Source: Burkholderia cepacia ATCC 25416 (GTDB lineage Bacteria > Pseudomonadota > Gammaproteobacteria > Burkholderiales > Burkholderiaceae). Taken from it: a stretch of DNA of 64,000 bases. Location: assembly GCF_001411495.1 (NCBI RefSeq), contig NZ_CP012981.1:682001-746000 (forward strand). The letters are read 5' to 3'. Positions 17,372 to 25,651 of this stretch are shown one piece after another. The number at the start of each line of letters is the position of its first letter. Within the stretch, counting starts at the first letter, position 1. Position numbers and translations under genes: made by a program. The notes beneath the pieces are model-generated. The model was given only the letters and a program-made list of their open reading frames with translations, had not been told where the DNA came from and did no database searches.

Positions 17372-18397
17372 ATGGAAAGCGTCGATCTCGATGTATTGAA
17401 ATCCAGCGCGCGCTGGCTCGAAGAAGGGCGCCGCGTGCTGCTCGTGACGGTCGTGAAGACCTGGGGCTCGTCGCCCCGCCCCGAAGGCGCGATGCTCGCG
17501 GTCCGCGAGGACGGGCTCGTGGTCGGCTCGGTGTCCGGCGGGTGTATCGAGGACGACCTGATCGCCCGCGTGCATGCGAGCGGCATCGCGGCCGACGCGC
17601 GCCCGGAAGCGCTCAAGTACGGCGTGACGGCCGAGGAAGCACATCGCTTCGGGCTGCCTTGCGGCGGCACGATCCAGCTCGTGCTCGAGCCGCTCACGCG
17701 CGACAGCGGGATAACCGCGCTGTGCGCGGAAGTCGAGGCCGGGCGCCTCGTCACGCGCACGATGACGCTCGCGACGGGCCGCGCATCGCTGTCACCCGCG
17801 CAGGCCGCCGACGGGCTCGCGTTCGACGGCGAGCGGCTCGTGACGATCCACGGGCCGCGCTACCGGATGCTCGTGATCGGCGCCGGCCAGTTGTCGCGCT
17901 ATCTGTGCCAGATCGCGGTCGGGCTCGACTACCAGGTGACGGTATGCGATCCGCGCGAGGAATATACCGATGCGTGGGACGTGCCGGGCACGCGCGTCGT
18001 GCACACGATGCCCGACGATACGGTGCTCGAGATGAACCTCGATGCGCGTTCGGCCGTGATTGCACTGACGCACGATCCGAAGCTCGACGATCTCGCGCTG
18101 ATGGAGGCGCTGAAGACGCCCGCGTTCTACGTGGGCGCGCTCGGCTCGCGGCGCAACAATGCGGCACGGCGCGAGCGGCTGCGCGAATTCGACCTGAGCG
18201 AAGCGGAACTGGCCCGGCTGCACGGGCCGGCCGGCATCTACATCGGCAGCCGGACGCCGCCGGAAATCGCGATCTCGATCCTCGCCGAGATCACCGCCGC
18301 GAAGAACCACGTGTCGCTGCCGACGATCCTGCAGGTCGAGGGCGCGAAGGCCGCGCGGGAGATCGCGGCGAACAGCGGCGCGGCGTGCGGCCTCTGA
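17372..18397 (+). CDS. XdhC/CoxI family protein
   Basis: A 341-residue protein. The N-terminal XdhC-CoxI domain contains TWGSSPRPEGAMLAVREDG and GSVSGGCIEDDL with the conserved cysteine, followed by GLPCGGTIQLVLEP. The C-terminal half is a Rossmann-like XdhC_C domain with MLVIGAGQLSRYLCQIA and YVGALGSRRNNAARRERL. The family inserts or modifies the molybdenum cofactor (sulfuration, loading) of xanthine-dehydrogenase-type enzymes. No xdhA/xdhB genes are in the window, so the partner is elsewhere. Start: ATG at 17372 has the better AGGAAG spacing; ATG at 17369 is equally in frame. Confidence 0.88.
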   Translation: MESVDLDVLKSSARWLEEGRRVLLVTVVKTWGSSPRPEGAMLAVREDGLVVGSVSGGCIEDDLIARVHASGIAADARPEALKYGVTAEEAHRFGLPCGGTIQLVLEPLTRDSGITALCAEVEAGRLVTRTMTLATGRASLSPAQAADGLAFDGERLVTIHGPRYRMLVIGAGQLSRYLCQIAVGLDYQVTVCDPREEYTDAWDVPGTRVVHTMPDDTVLEMNLDARSAVIALTHDPKLDDLALMEALKTPAFYVGALGSRRNNAARRERLREFDLSEAELARLHGPAGIYIGSRTPPEIAISILAEITAAKNHVSLPTILQVEGAKAAREIAANSGAACGL

Positions 18398-18503
18398 TCG
18401 GCGGGCGGTCGCGCGGGATATGCGGCCGCGACGGGCTAAGCCGACGAAGCCGACGAAACTGACGACAGCACACGCGCCGGCGCCCGGCCGGCGCGCCCGC
18501 CGG

Positions 18504-19238
18504 TCAGGTCAGGCCGGCGGCAAGCGCCGCGGCGATCGAACCGACCACCAGCACGACGCCGACCGTGCGGCGCTTGTTCAGCTCGGTCCACAGCAGCACG
18601 CCGGTCAGCGACAGCAGGATCAGCGAGCCCGCGATCGTGTCCATCAGCAGCACCCAGCCGAGATTCATCCCGACGCCGCGATGCAGGTTGTTCAGCGTCG
18701 TCAGGAACGTGTTGCCCGTGCGCTTCACCGAGACGTAGCCGTTGCCGACCCAGTATTCGGCCTGCAGGTTCTGGTGCGGGCCGAACAGGCCGAACTGCCA
18801 GTGCTCCGGCTGCATCACACGCTTGTCGCCCCACGCAACGGGCTGCGCGGCCTCCTTGCGCATGCGCCCCGGCTTGCCGTCGAAATTCAGCTCGTGCTGC
18901 AGCCACTTCGTCATCGCGGCGGGCGTCTTCGGCACCGGATCCGGCAGCGCGATCTGCATCTCCTCGACCTGCGGCTCGCCCGTCGAAATCTTCAGCGGCG
19001 GCGCGCGGTGGTTGAGCAGCACGCCCGTCACGCCGAACAGCAGCCCGAGCACCGCGCCCCACAACCCGACCCAGCCGTGCACCTTGCGCAGCCACTTGAT
19101 GAAGGTCGCGCGGCGCGAACGCTGGCGGCGCGCGGCCAGTTCGTCGTCGCTCAGCGGGCGGGCCGCCGGGTGCAGCACGGTGACGCCCGCGCGGGCAGTA
19201 CCCGTCTTGGGCGGATTGATCGTTTCGGGCGCGTTCAC
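18504..19238 (-). CDS. PepSY-associated transmembrane protein, probably iron-regulated
   Basis: A 244-residue inner-membrane protein starting with GTG (19236-19238). A first helix near residues 50-75 carries the PepSY-TM pattern KVHGWVGLWGAVLGLLFGVTGVLLNH, with a periplasmic domain and two more C-terminal helices (LGWVLLMDTIAGSLILLSLTG and a last Ala/Val-rich one). It ends close to the stop of the convergent xdhC gene. PepSY-TM proteins often act in siderophore or haem uptake, for example as ferric-siderophore reductases. A Fur-box-like sequence about 70 bp upstream supports iron control. The molecular role is inferred. Confidence 0.82.
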   Translation of the reverse strand: MNAPETINPPKTGTARAGVTVLHPAARPLSDDELAARRQRSRRATFIKWLRKVHGWVGLWGAVLGLLFGVTGVLLNHRAPPLKISTGEPQVEEMQIALPDPVPKTPAAMTKWLQHELNFDGKPGRMRKEAAQPVAWGDKRVMQPEHWQFGLFGPHQNLQAEYWVGNGYVSVKRTGNTFLTTLNNLHRGVGMNLGWVLLMDTIAGSLILLSLTGVLLWTELNKRRTVGVVLVVGSIAAALAAGLT

Positions 19239-19296
19239 GCGAGAGGTTCCATTCGTTCAAAACAACGGGCGGCGCGCAAAACGTGCGCGCCGCCCG
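19239..19296 (-). promoter_or_regulatory. Leader hairpin of the PepSY gene
   Basis: A perfect 11-bp inverted repeat, GGGCGGCGCGC (19267-19277) and GCGCGCCGCCC (19285-19295), lies between the Fur-like site and the GTG start. Read on the minus strand it is followed by GTTGTTTTG, so it could act as an attenuator or shape ribosome access. This is inference from structure only. Confidence 0.4.
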
Positions 19297-19304
19297 GGCA
19301 GCAT

Positions 19305-19326
19305 GAAAATGAGAATGGATATCATT
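19305..19326 (-). promoter_or_regulatory. Fur-box-like operator
   Basis: The sequence GAAAATGAGAATGGATATCA plus TT closely follows the NAT(A/T)AT hexamer pattern of Fur boxes (GATAATGATAAT): successive GAAAAT and GAGAAT hexamers, then a GATATCATT end. It lies about 70 bp upstream of the PepSY gene start, in a locally AT-rich stretch. Iron-dependent repression is the expected effect. Confidence 0.65.
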
Positions 19327-19507
19327 ACACAAACAAACCGGCGGCTCAATCCACCCGGGTGCGTCGCGGCACGCCCGGCAAGAGCAAGAAGGCGGAAAAA
19401 GCGCGCGCGTTGCACCACGATGCCGGCCGATAACCGGAAAATGCCGCCCGAATGACCTTGCAAGACCAGGACAGCATTTCGTAAGAAGCCGCGCGATGCC
19501 GGGCGAT

Positions 19508-19825
19508 TCAGCGCAGAGGCGGCAGCGGAAAGCGCGGTGTGGTGTCGTCCGGCGCGGGCTCGGTGCGGTCGAGCGCGTACAGCCACGCGAGCAGATCCGC
19601 GACCGCCTGGTAGAGCTGCGGCGGAATCCGGTCGTCGAGGTCGACCTGCATCAGCAGCGACACCATCTCCGGCGCCGTATGCACGTACAAGCCCGCATCG
19701 TGCGCACGCGCGACGATCATCTCGGCGAGCACGCCGTAGCCCTTCGCGACCACGCGCGGCGCCGCATCGCCGCCCTTCGGATCGTAGACGAGCGCGGCCG
19801 CGCGCTTGCGGGACGTCATGCTCAT
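19508..19825 (-). CDS. FlhB C-terminal-domain paralogue (flagellar export switch-like)
   Basis: A 105-residue protein corresponding to the cytoplasmic C-terminal domain of FlhB/YscU, without the membrane part. It has AAALVYDPKGGDAAPRVVAKGYGVLAEMIVARAHDAG and VSLLMQVDLDDRIPPQLYQAVADLLAWLYALD, matching FlhB after its cleavage site. The autocleavage motif NPTH of true FlhB is absent. Such stand-alone paralogues (FhlB/FlhX, B. subtilis YlqH) are known but their role is unsettled. Its ATG overlaps the stop of the FliK-like gene by four bases (19822-19825), so the two are translationally coupled. Confidence 0.85.
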   Translation of the reverse strand: MSMTSRKRAAALVYDPKGGDAAPRVVAKGYGVLAEMIVARAHDAGLYVHTAPEMVSLLMQVDLDDRIPPQLYQAVADLLAWLYALDRTEPAPDDTTPRFPLPPLR

Positions 19826-21174
19826 GGCAGCGCCTCGTCATCGGTATCCGGCGCATGCGTCGCCGGGCCGCCGGCCGAACCGCGCGCATACGCGGCGGCG
19901 GCCGCCTGGGCTGCAAACAGATCGAAGCCGTCCGGGCCGTCGTCGACCGCGCGGATCGACAATCCTCCCACCCTTAGCCCCGACACCTCGAGCCGCTGCC
20001 GCAGCGCGGCCTCGTGCCGCGCGAGGCGGTCGGCGCCCGTCTGGTTCGCGCGCAATCGCGCGACCAGTTGCGTGCCGTTCAGCACCAGCTCCGCGTCGAC
20101 CGTGCCGAGCGACGGCAACGTCAGCGTCAGGCGCGTGCGCCATGCGATGCCGTCGCCCGGGCCGTCGTCGCCGCGCGGCGAGCGGCTGCCCGGATCGTCC
20201 GGCTCGATCGTCCAGTCGAGCCGCGCGCCGGGCCACGCCTCGCCCGTCCAGCGGAACTGGTCGGTCGCGAGCGCGTCGAGCTGCTGCCTGACGAGCGGCA
20301 CGGTGGCCGGATGCACGGTCGCCAGCGTCTGCGCCTGGGAGTCGGACGACGCGGTGGCCGGTTGCGCGGGCGTCCCGCGCACATCAGGGCGTTCGCCGAG
20401 CAGATCGAACGTATCGGGCGGCAGCGACGCGCCGTGCCGCGCGCCCGCCGGCAAGCCTTGCGCAGGATCGCGTGTCGGTGCGCCACCCTGGGCCGGTGTA
20501 CCCGGCTGCGCCGTCGCCCGCGCGGTCGCGGGCAGCGGCGGCCGCTGCGCGAGCAGTTCGTCTAGCACGTCGGTCGAGTCGTGCTGCGCGGCATCCGGGT
20601 CGACCGGCGCGAGCGCGGCCGCAAGGCGCGCCTGCGGCTCGCGCATCAACGCCGCGAGCGGGCGCTGGCCGGCCAGCCACTGCGCCAGATGGGATTCGTA
20701 GAAAAGGCCGCTTTCGCTCACGGCCTGCGCGAGCGCTGCGCGCAGCGCCGCGACCGGCAGGGCTGCGGCCGCTTCGTGTGCCGCCGCAGCAGCGGAAGAT
20801 GCCGCGGCGGAGGCCGGTGTGGAAGACGCAGCCGGATCGGAAGCGGCCGGCGCGCGGGCCGGCAAGGCCGTATCGGTCAGCAGCACGGTGGGATCGGCCA
20901 GCAGCGGCACGCGCCCGGCAATGGCCGGCGTCGAGTCGCCACCGGCCCGCGAGATCGCGTCGAGCACGCGCCCGACATCGGACAGTGCGGTCTGGGTAGA
21001 GGCCGGCGGCGCGGCAGGCGGACTGCCGGCAGAGGGCGTGGACGCCGTGCCGGTGCCCGGCGTGCCGACCTGCGAGGTCGCGCCGCCGCCGGCGGGCGCC
21101 GATACGGTGCCGGTCAGCAGGCTGTCGAGGCGGCTCGCCAGCAGCGCGGCCGCAACGGAGTCGATACCGGTCAT
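19822..21174 (-). CDS. FliK-like flagellar hook-length control family protein
   Basis: A 450-residue protein with a long low-complexity Ala/Pro/Ser/Thr-rich N-terminal half (about 20-150) and a folded C-terminal region. The C-terminus resembles the FliK substrate-specificity-switch domain: beta-rich LTLTLPSLGTVDAELVLNGTQLVARLRANQ, then LRQRLEVSGLRVGGLSI. It is distinct from the fliK at 28384 in the fliF operon. Together with the FlhB C-domain paralogue it forms a coupled pair resembling B. subtilis ylqG-ylqH. It may tune export or hook length, or handle chaperone-bound substrates; not tested here. Confidence 0.75.
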   Translation of the reverse strand: MTGIDSVAAALLASRLDSLLTGTVSAPAGGGATSQVGTPGTGTASTPSAGSPPAAPPASTQTALSDVGRVLDAISRAGGDSTPAIAGRVPLLADPTVLLTDTALPARAPAASDPAASSTPASAAASSAAAAAHEAAAALPVAALRAALAQAVSESGLFYESHLAQWLAGQRPLAALMREPQARLAAALAPVDPDAAQHDSTDVLDELLAQRPPLPATARATAQPGTPAQGGAPTRDPAQGLPAGARHGASLPPDTFDLLGERPDVRGTPAQPATASSDSQAQTLATVHPATVPLVRQQLDALATDQFRWTGEAWPGARLDWTIEPDDPGSRSPRGDDGPGDGIAWRTRLTLTLPSLGTVDAELVLNGTQLVARLRANQTGADRLARHEAALRQRLEVSGLRVGGLSIRAVDDGPDGFDLFAAQAAAAAYARGSAGGPATHAPDTDDEALP

Positions 21175-21319
21175 GATCGGAGCCTGCTCACCTCAGCCAC
21201 ATCGTTGCGAATCCGGGAACGGCACGCCGGTGCCGCTCGCGGGAACTGCGCGCCTCCCGCAACGGGCTCGTGCGCCCCGTGCCCGCCCCTCCGCCTCCCC
21301 GTTTCCCGGGAAACGGGCC

Positions 21320-21652
21320 CTACCCGCGCGCGCGGTAGAGATCGGTCAATACCTTGGTCGAGCGCCGCGCCTCGAACAGCGCGGACAGCCGCGCGACGTC
21401 CGGGCTCGCGAGGTCGCGGATCGCGGCGTCGTCGGCCAGGATGCGGCGGATCAGTTCGAGCTTGCGGCCGAGATCCGATTCGTCGAGCACGACGCCCGGA
21501 TCGGCTTCCTTCAGCCCGTCGACGAGTGCCATGAATTCGGCCTGCAACCCCGGCAACGCGCTCCAGTCGGCGCTGCGGGCGGCGCCCAGCATCCGGCCCG
21601 ACACGGCGGCGAGCGCCTCGTAACGTGCGAAGTATTCGGCCTTGCGATTCAT
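21320..21652 (-). CDS. fliT: Flagellar export chaperone FliT
   Basis: A 110-residue helical protein starting MNRKAEYFARYEALAAVSGRML. Its ATG overlaps the fliS stop (ATGA, 21649-21652), the usual fliST arrangement. Its content is almost wholly alpha-helical (leucine, alanine, glutamate rich), with DESDLGRKLELIRRILADDAAIRDLASPD in the middle, as in FliT. FliT binds the filament cap protein FliD and in some species feeds back on FlhDC. Assignment rests on size, helical pattern and position right after fliS; sequence conservation in this family is low. Confidence 0.8.
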   Translation of the reverse strand: MNRKAEYFARYEALAAVSGRMLGAARSADWSALPGLQAEFMALVDGLKEADPGVVLDESDLGRKLELIRRILADDAAIRDLASPDVARLSALFEARRSTKVLTDLYRARG

Positions 21653-22083
21653 CTCGATGCTTCCACTGCCTGTTGCGCGGCCATCCGCGCGACTTCCGGG
21701 GCGATCCCCGTCCATGCTTCCTCGAGCGTCGCGAGCAGCCCGTCGACCTCGACCAGCATCGCGTCGCTCGCCTGCGCGTTCGCTTCCAGCAGACGCCGGC
21801 CGATATACGCATACAGCGCGTCCAGCCGCTCCGCGATCTCGCCGCCCGCGTCGCGGTTCAGCGACGCCTTCAACCCGCTCTCGACGATCCGGATCGCCTT
21901 GCCGATCGCATCGCCGCGCGCGGACACATTGCCCTGCTGCAAATGCATGCGCGCCAGCGCAACCGCCTGCCGCGCGCCCTGGTACAGCATCGCGATCAAA
22001 CGGTGCGGGGAGGCGCCCATCACCCCCGTCTCGACGCCGACACGCGCGTATGCACTGGCTCCAGCGTGTCCTGGGGAAAACAT
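21649..22083 (-). CDS. fliS: Flagellin chaperone FliS
   Basis: A 144-residue helical chaperone opening MFSPGHAGASAYARVGVETG, with the family core VMGASPHRLIAMLYQGARQAVALARMHLQQGN and GEIAERLDALYAYIGRRLLEAN. The length is typical. FliS binds the flagellin C-terminus in the cytoplasm to prevent premature polymerisation before export. It starts about 225 bp after fliE and is coupled to fliT by a four-base overlap. Confidence 0.93.
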   Translation of the reverse strand: MFSPGHAGASAYARVGVETGVMGASPHRLIAMLYQGARQAVALARMHLQQGNVSARGDAIGKAIRIVESGLKASLNRDAGGEIAERLDALYAYIGRRLLEANAQASDAMLVEVDGLLATLEEAWTGIAPEVARMAAQQAVEASR

Positions 22084-22308
22084 GCGCTTCTCCTTGTTAT
22101 GCCTTGGCTATACGGGAACCGCCGCCGTGCATCGCACGACGCGGCCTTCACCGGAGTTATCGGAAGGGATTTGAAAAGCTTTAGGCAAGCGCCGCCTGCC
22201 GCCGGGGCGCCGAAGGCGCCGGCCCGGAGGCCTTCCCTGAACGACTTTCGCCGGATGGCCGCTCACGGGTGCCCGTCTCCGGGTACCCGTCCCCGGGTGC
22301 CGCGCGCA

Positions 22309-22653
22309 TCACACCGACATCTGCATGATGTCGTTGTAAGCGCTCACCAGCTTGTTGCGGACCTGGAGCCCGAACTGGAAGCCGATGTTGGCTTTCTGCA
22401 TGTCGACCATCACGTCGTTCAGCGAGACGTTCGGCGCACCGACCTCGAACGCCTGCGCCTCGCCGAGCGCGTGCTGCTGGTCGCCGCTGATCTTGTCGAG
22501 CGACGCCTTCATCGCGCTCGCGAACGTGCCGGCCGTCGCCGCGCCCGAACCGGCCAGCGCTGCCGTCGGGCTCGCGACGCCGCCGGACGCCTGCGCGGCC
22601 ATCGACTGCATCTGTTGCAACACCGAACCGATTCCGCTGACGTTCGCAGTCAT
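22309..22653 (-). CDS. fliE: Flagellar hook-basal body protein FliE
   Basis: A 114-residue rod-junction protein. The start at 22653 ([21 protein letters not shown]) gives the family length; an upstream Arg-rich extension is not part of it. The conserved C-terminal part reads [37 protein letters not shown], diagnostic for FliE. It links the MS ring (FliF) to the proximal rod. It is transcribed divergently from fliF; the 249-bp gap 22654-22902 should hold both class 2 promoters, probably FlhDC-dependent. Confidence 0.95.
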   Translation of the reverse strand: MTANVSGIGSVLQQMQSMAAQASGGVASPTAALAGSGAATAGTFASAMKASLDKISGDQQHALGEAQAFEVGAPNVSLNDVMVDMQKANIGFQFGLQVRNKLVSAYNDIMQMSV

Positions 22654-22902
22654 GCTGTCCCCAAAACCGAGAGAAGAGACCCGGCGCACCGGGCGTTTCC
22701 GCCGGCGCCGCACCACGCGCACCATGCCGGATCGCGAAAAAGGATAGCAGCGCGCCGCGCGTCAAAGCCGAGAAAGTACGGGGGAAACCCCGCTCTTTTC
22801 AGTCGATCGGAACAGGGCCCGGGTCACGATAATCGCATCGTGTCATTGTCCGCCCGCTCGCCCGAGCGAGCTCAGTCGTCCCGCTCCGGAGAAACTCGAC
22901 GC
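22654..22902. promoter_or_regulatory. Divergent fliE/fliFGHIJK promoter region
   Basis: A 249-bp gap between the divergent fliE and fliF starts. It is less GC-rich around 22735-22830 (stretches such as GAAAAAGGATAGC and CTCTTTTCAGTCG), as expected for promoters. I could not identify a clear sigma-28 (TAAA..GCCGATAA) element, which agrees with class 2 control by FlhDC and sigma-70. Confidence 0.5.
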
Positions 22903-24666
22903 ATGGATTCGCAGGCCAACTCGCTGATCAACCCAGACGCCCGCGCGGGCATCGCCAGCCCGGCGCCCGGCGCCGCCGCGGCCGCCGCGTTGCCGGGCGC
23001 GGGTGGCGCAGGCGCGGACTTCGGGCTTGGCGGCTTCGCGGAACGCATTCCCGGCATCTCGCGGATGAAGGGCAACCCGAAGCTGCCGTTCCTGATCGCC
23101 GTCGCGTTCGCGGTCGCCGTGATCACCGCGCTCGTGCTGTGGAGCCGCGCGCCCGACTATCGCGTGCTGTACAGCAACCTGTCGGATCGCGACGGCGGCG
23201 CGATCATCGCCGCGCTCCAGCAGGCAAACGTTCCCTACAAGTTCGCCGATGCCGGCGGCGCGATCCTCGTGCCGTCGAACCAGGTACATGAAACGCGCCT
23301 GAAGCTCGCCGCGATGGGGCTGCCGAAGGGCGGCTCGGTCGGCTTCGAGCTGATGGACAACCAGAAGTTCGGCATCAGCCAGTTCGCCGAGCAGATCAAC
23401 TACCAGCGCGCGCTCGAAGGCGAGCTGCAGCGCACCATCGAATCGATCAACGCCGTGCGCGGCGCGCGCGTGCATCTCGCGATCCCGAAGCCGTCGGTGT
23501 TCGTGCGCGACAAGGAAGCGCCGAGCGCATCGGTGTTCGTCGACCTCTATCCGGGCCGCGTGCTCGACGAGGGCCAGGTGCAGGCGATCACGCGGATGGT
23601 GTCGTCCGGCGTGCCCGACATGCCCGCGAAGAACGTGACGATCGTCGACCAGGACGGCAACCTGCTGACCCAGACCGCCTCGGCATCCGGCCTCGACGCG
23701 AGCCAGCTCAAGTACGTGCAGCAGGTCGAGCACAACACGCAGAAGCGCATCGACGCGATCCTCGCGCCGATCTTCGGCACGGGCAACGCGCGCTCGCAGG
23801 TCAGCGCGGACCTCGATTTCTCGAAGGTCGAGCAGACGTCGGAAAGCTACGGCCCGAACGGCAATCCGCAGCAATCCGCGATCCGCAGCCAGCAGACCAG
23901 CAGCGCGACCGAGCTCGCGCAGGGCGGCGCGTCGGGCGTGCCGGGCGCGTTGTCGAACACGCCGCCGCAGCCGGCGTCCGCGCCGATCGTCGCCGGCAAC
24001 GGCCAGAACGCGCCGCAGACGACGCCCGTGAGCGACCGCAAGGACCAGACGACCAACTACGAGCTCGACAAGACGATCCGTCACCTCGAGCAGCCGATGG
24101 GCAGCGTGAAGCGGCTGTCGGTCGCGGTCGTCGTCAACTATCAGCCGGTCGCCGACGCGAAGGGCCACGTGACGATGCAGCCGCTGCCGCCGGCGAAGCT
24201 CGCGCAGGTCGAGCAGCTCGTGAAGGACGCGATGGGCTACGACGCGAAGCGCGGCGACTCGGTGAACGTCGTGAACAGCGCGTTCTCGACCGCGAGCGAC
24301 CCGTACGCCGACCTGCCGTGGTGGCGCCAGCCCGACATGATCGCGATGGCGAAGGAAGCCGCGAAGTGGCTCGGCATCGCGGCGGCTGCGGCGGCGCTCT
24401 ACTTCATGTTCGTGCGCCCGGCGATGCGCCGCGCGTTCCCGCCGCCCGAGCCGGTCGCGCCGGCGCTCGCCGCGCCGGAAGATCCGGTCGCGCTCGACGG
24501 CCTGCCGGCGCCGGAGAAGGCCGAAGAACCCGACGCGCTGCTGCTCGGTTTCGAAAGCGAAAAGAACCGTTACGAACGCAACCTCGACTACGCGCGCTCG
24601 ATCGCCCGCCAGGATCCGAAGATCGTCGCCACCGTCGTGAAGAACTGGGTGTCCGATGAACGCTGA
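22903..24666 (+). CDS. fliF: Flagellar MS-ring protein FliF
   Basis: A 587-residue membrane protein. After a low-complexity lead comes the first helix, LPFLIAVAFAVAVITALVLWS (about 62-82), then the YscJ-type ring-building region (YRVLYSNLSDRDGGAIIAALQ; INYQRALEGELQRTIESINAVRGARVHLAIPKPSVFVRD). A proline/serine-rich insert follows and then the second helix (WLGIAAAAAALYFMFVRPAMRR). The C-terminal tail LARQDPKIVA-type segment binds FliG. It is the first gene of fliFGHIJK, and its stop overlaps fliG by 11 bases. It nucleates the basal body in the inner membrane. Confidence 0.96.
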   Translation: MDSQANSLINPDARAGIASPAPGAAAAAALPGAGGAGADFGLGGFAERIPGISRMKGNPKLPFLIAVAFAVAVITALVLWSRAPDYRVLYSNLSDRDGGAIIAALQQANVPYKFADAGGAILVPSNQVHETRLKLAAMGLPKGGSVGFELMDNQKFGISQFAEQINYQRALEGELQRTIESINAVRGARVHLAIPKPSVFVRDKEAPSASVFVDLYPGRVLDEGQVQAITRMVSSGVPDMPAKNVTIVDQDGNLLTQTASASGLDASQLKYVQQVEHNTQKRIDAILAPIFGTGNARSQVSADLDFSKVEQTSESYGPNGNPQQSAIRSQQTSSATELAQGGASGVPGALSNTPPQPASAPIVAGNGQNAPQTTPVSDRKDQTTNYELDKTIRHLEQPMGSVKRLSVAVVVNYQPVADAKGHVTMQPLPPAKLAQVEQLVKDAMGYDAKRGDSVNVVNSAFSTASDPYADLPWWRQPDMIAMAKEAAKWLGIAAAAAALYFMFVRPAMRRAFPPPEPVAPALAAPEDPVALDGLPAPEKAEEPDALLLGFESEKNRYERNLDYARSIARQDPKIVATVVKNWVSDER

Positions 24667-25651
24667 AGGCTTGACCAAGAGCGCGCTGCTGCTGATGTCG
24701 ATCGGCGAGGAAGAGGCCGCGCAGGTATTCAAGTTCCTCGCGCCGCGCGAGGTCCAGAAGATCGGCGCCGCGATGGCCGCGCTGAAGAACGTCACGCGCG
24801 AGCAGGTCGAGGACGTGCTGCAGGAATTCGCGAAGGAAGCGGAGCAGCACACCGCGCTGTCGCTCGATTCGAGCGACTACATCCGCTCGGTGCTGACCAA
24901 GGCGCTCGGCGAGGACAAGGCCGGCGTGCTGATCGACCGCATCCTGCAAGGCAGCGACACGAGCGGCATCGAGGGCCTGAAGTGGATGGACTCGGGCGCG
25001 GTGGCCGAACTGATCAAGAACGAGCATCCGCAGATCATCGCGACGATCCTCGTGCACCTCGACCGCGACCAGGCATCCGAGATCGCGTCGTGCTTCACCG
25101 AACGCCTGCGTAACGACGTGATGCTGCGGATCGCGACGCTCGACGGCATCCAGCCGGCCGCGCTGCGCGAACTCGACGACGTGCTGACGGGCCTGCTGTC
25201 CGGCAGCGACAACCTGAAGCGCAGCCCGATGGGCGGCATCCGCACCGCGGCCGAGATCCTGAACTTCATGACGAGCGTGCATGAGGAAGGCGTGCTCGAA
25301 AGCGTGCGCCAGTACGACGCGGATCTCGCGCAGAAGATCGTCGACCAGATGTTCGTGTTCGAGAACCTGCTCGACCTCGAGGACCGCGCGATCCAGATGG
25401 TGCTCAAGGAAGTCGAGTCGGAAACGCTGATCATCGCGCTGAAGGGCGCGCCGCCCGCGCTGCGCCAGAAGTTCCTCGCGAACATGTCGCAGCGCGCGGC
25501 CGAACTGCTCGCCGAGGATCTCGACGCGCGCGGCCCGGTACGCGTGTCCGAAGTCGAGACGCAGCAGCGCCGCATCCTGCAGATCGTGCGCAACCTGGCC
25601 GAGAGCGGCGCGATCGCGATCGGCGGCAAGGCGGAAGACGCGTATGTCTGA
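24656..25651 (+). CDS. fliG: Flagellar motor switch protein FliG
   Basis: A 331-residue cytoplasmic rotor protein. It starts MNAEGLTKSALLLMSIGEEEAAQVFKFL (FliF-binding N domain), has a middle armadillo segment with EHPQIIATILVHLDRDQASEIASCF, and a C-terminal torque domain containing FVFENLLDLEDRAIQMVLKEVESETLIIALKGA, with the charged residues that meet MotA. The length is normal. It overlaps fliF upstream and fliH downstream (8 bases), indicating tight translational coupling. Confidence 0.97.
   Translation: MNAEGLTKSALLLMSIGEEEAAQVFKFLAPREVQKIGAAMAALKNVTREQVEDVLQEFAKEAEQHTALSLDSSDYIRSVLTKALGEDKAGVLIDRILQGSDTSGIEGLKWMDSGAVAELIKNEHPQIIATILVHLDRDQASEIASCFTERLRNDVMLRIATLDGIQPAALRELDDVLTGLLSGSDNLKRSPMGGIRTAAEILNFMTSVHEEGVLESVRQYDADLAQKIVDQMFVFENLLDLEDRAIQMVLKEVESETLIIALKGAPPALRQKFLANMSQRAAELLAEDLDARGPVRVSEVETQQRRILQIVRNLAESGAIAIGGKAEDAYV

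Noticed and set aside
21625..22902. Upstream extension of the fliF frame by over 400 codons
   Set aside because: It overlaps fliS, fliT and fliE on the other strand and has no family match; the ATG at 22903 gives the correct FliF N-terminus.
22843..24852. A 669-codon open frame antisense to fliF and fliG
   Set aside because: It is Arg/His-rich with no domain, and lies fully opposite strongly supported fliF/fliG. Long antisense frames are expected at this GC content.
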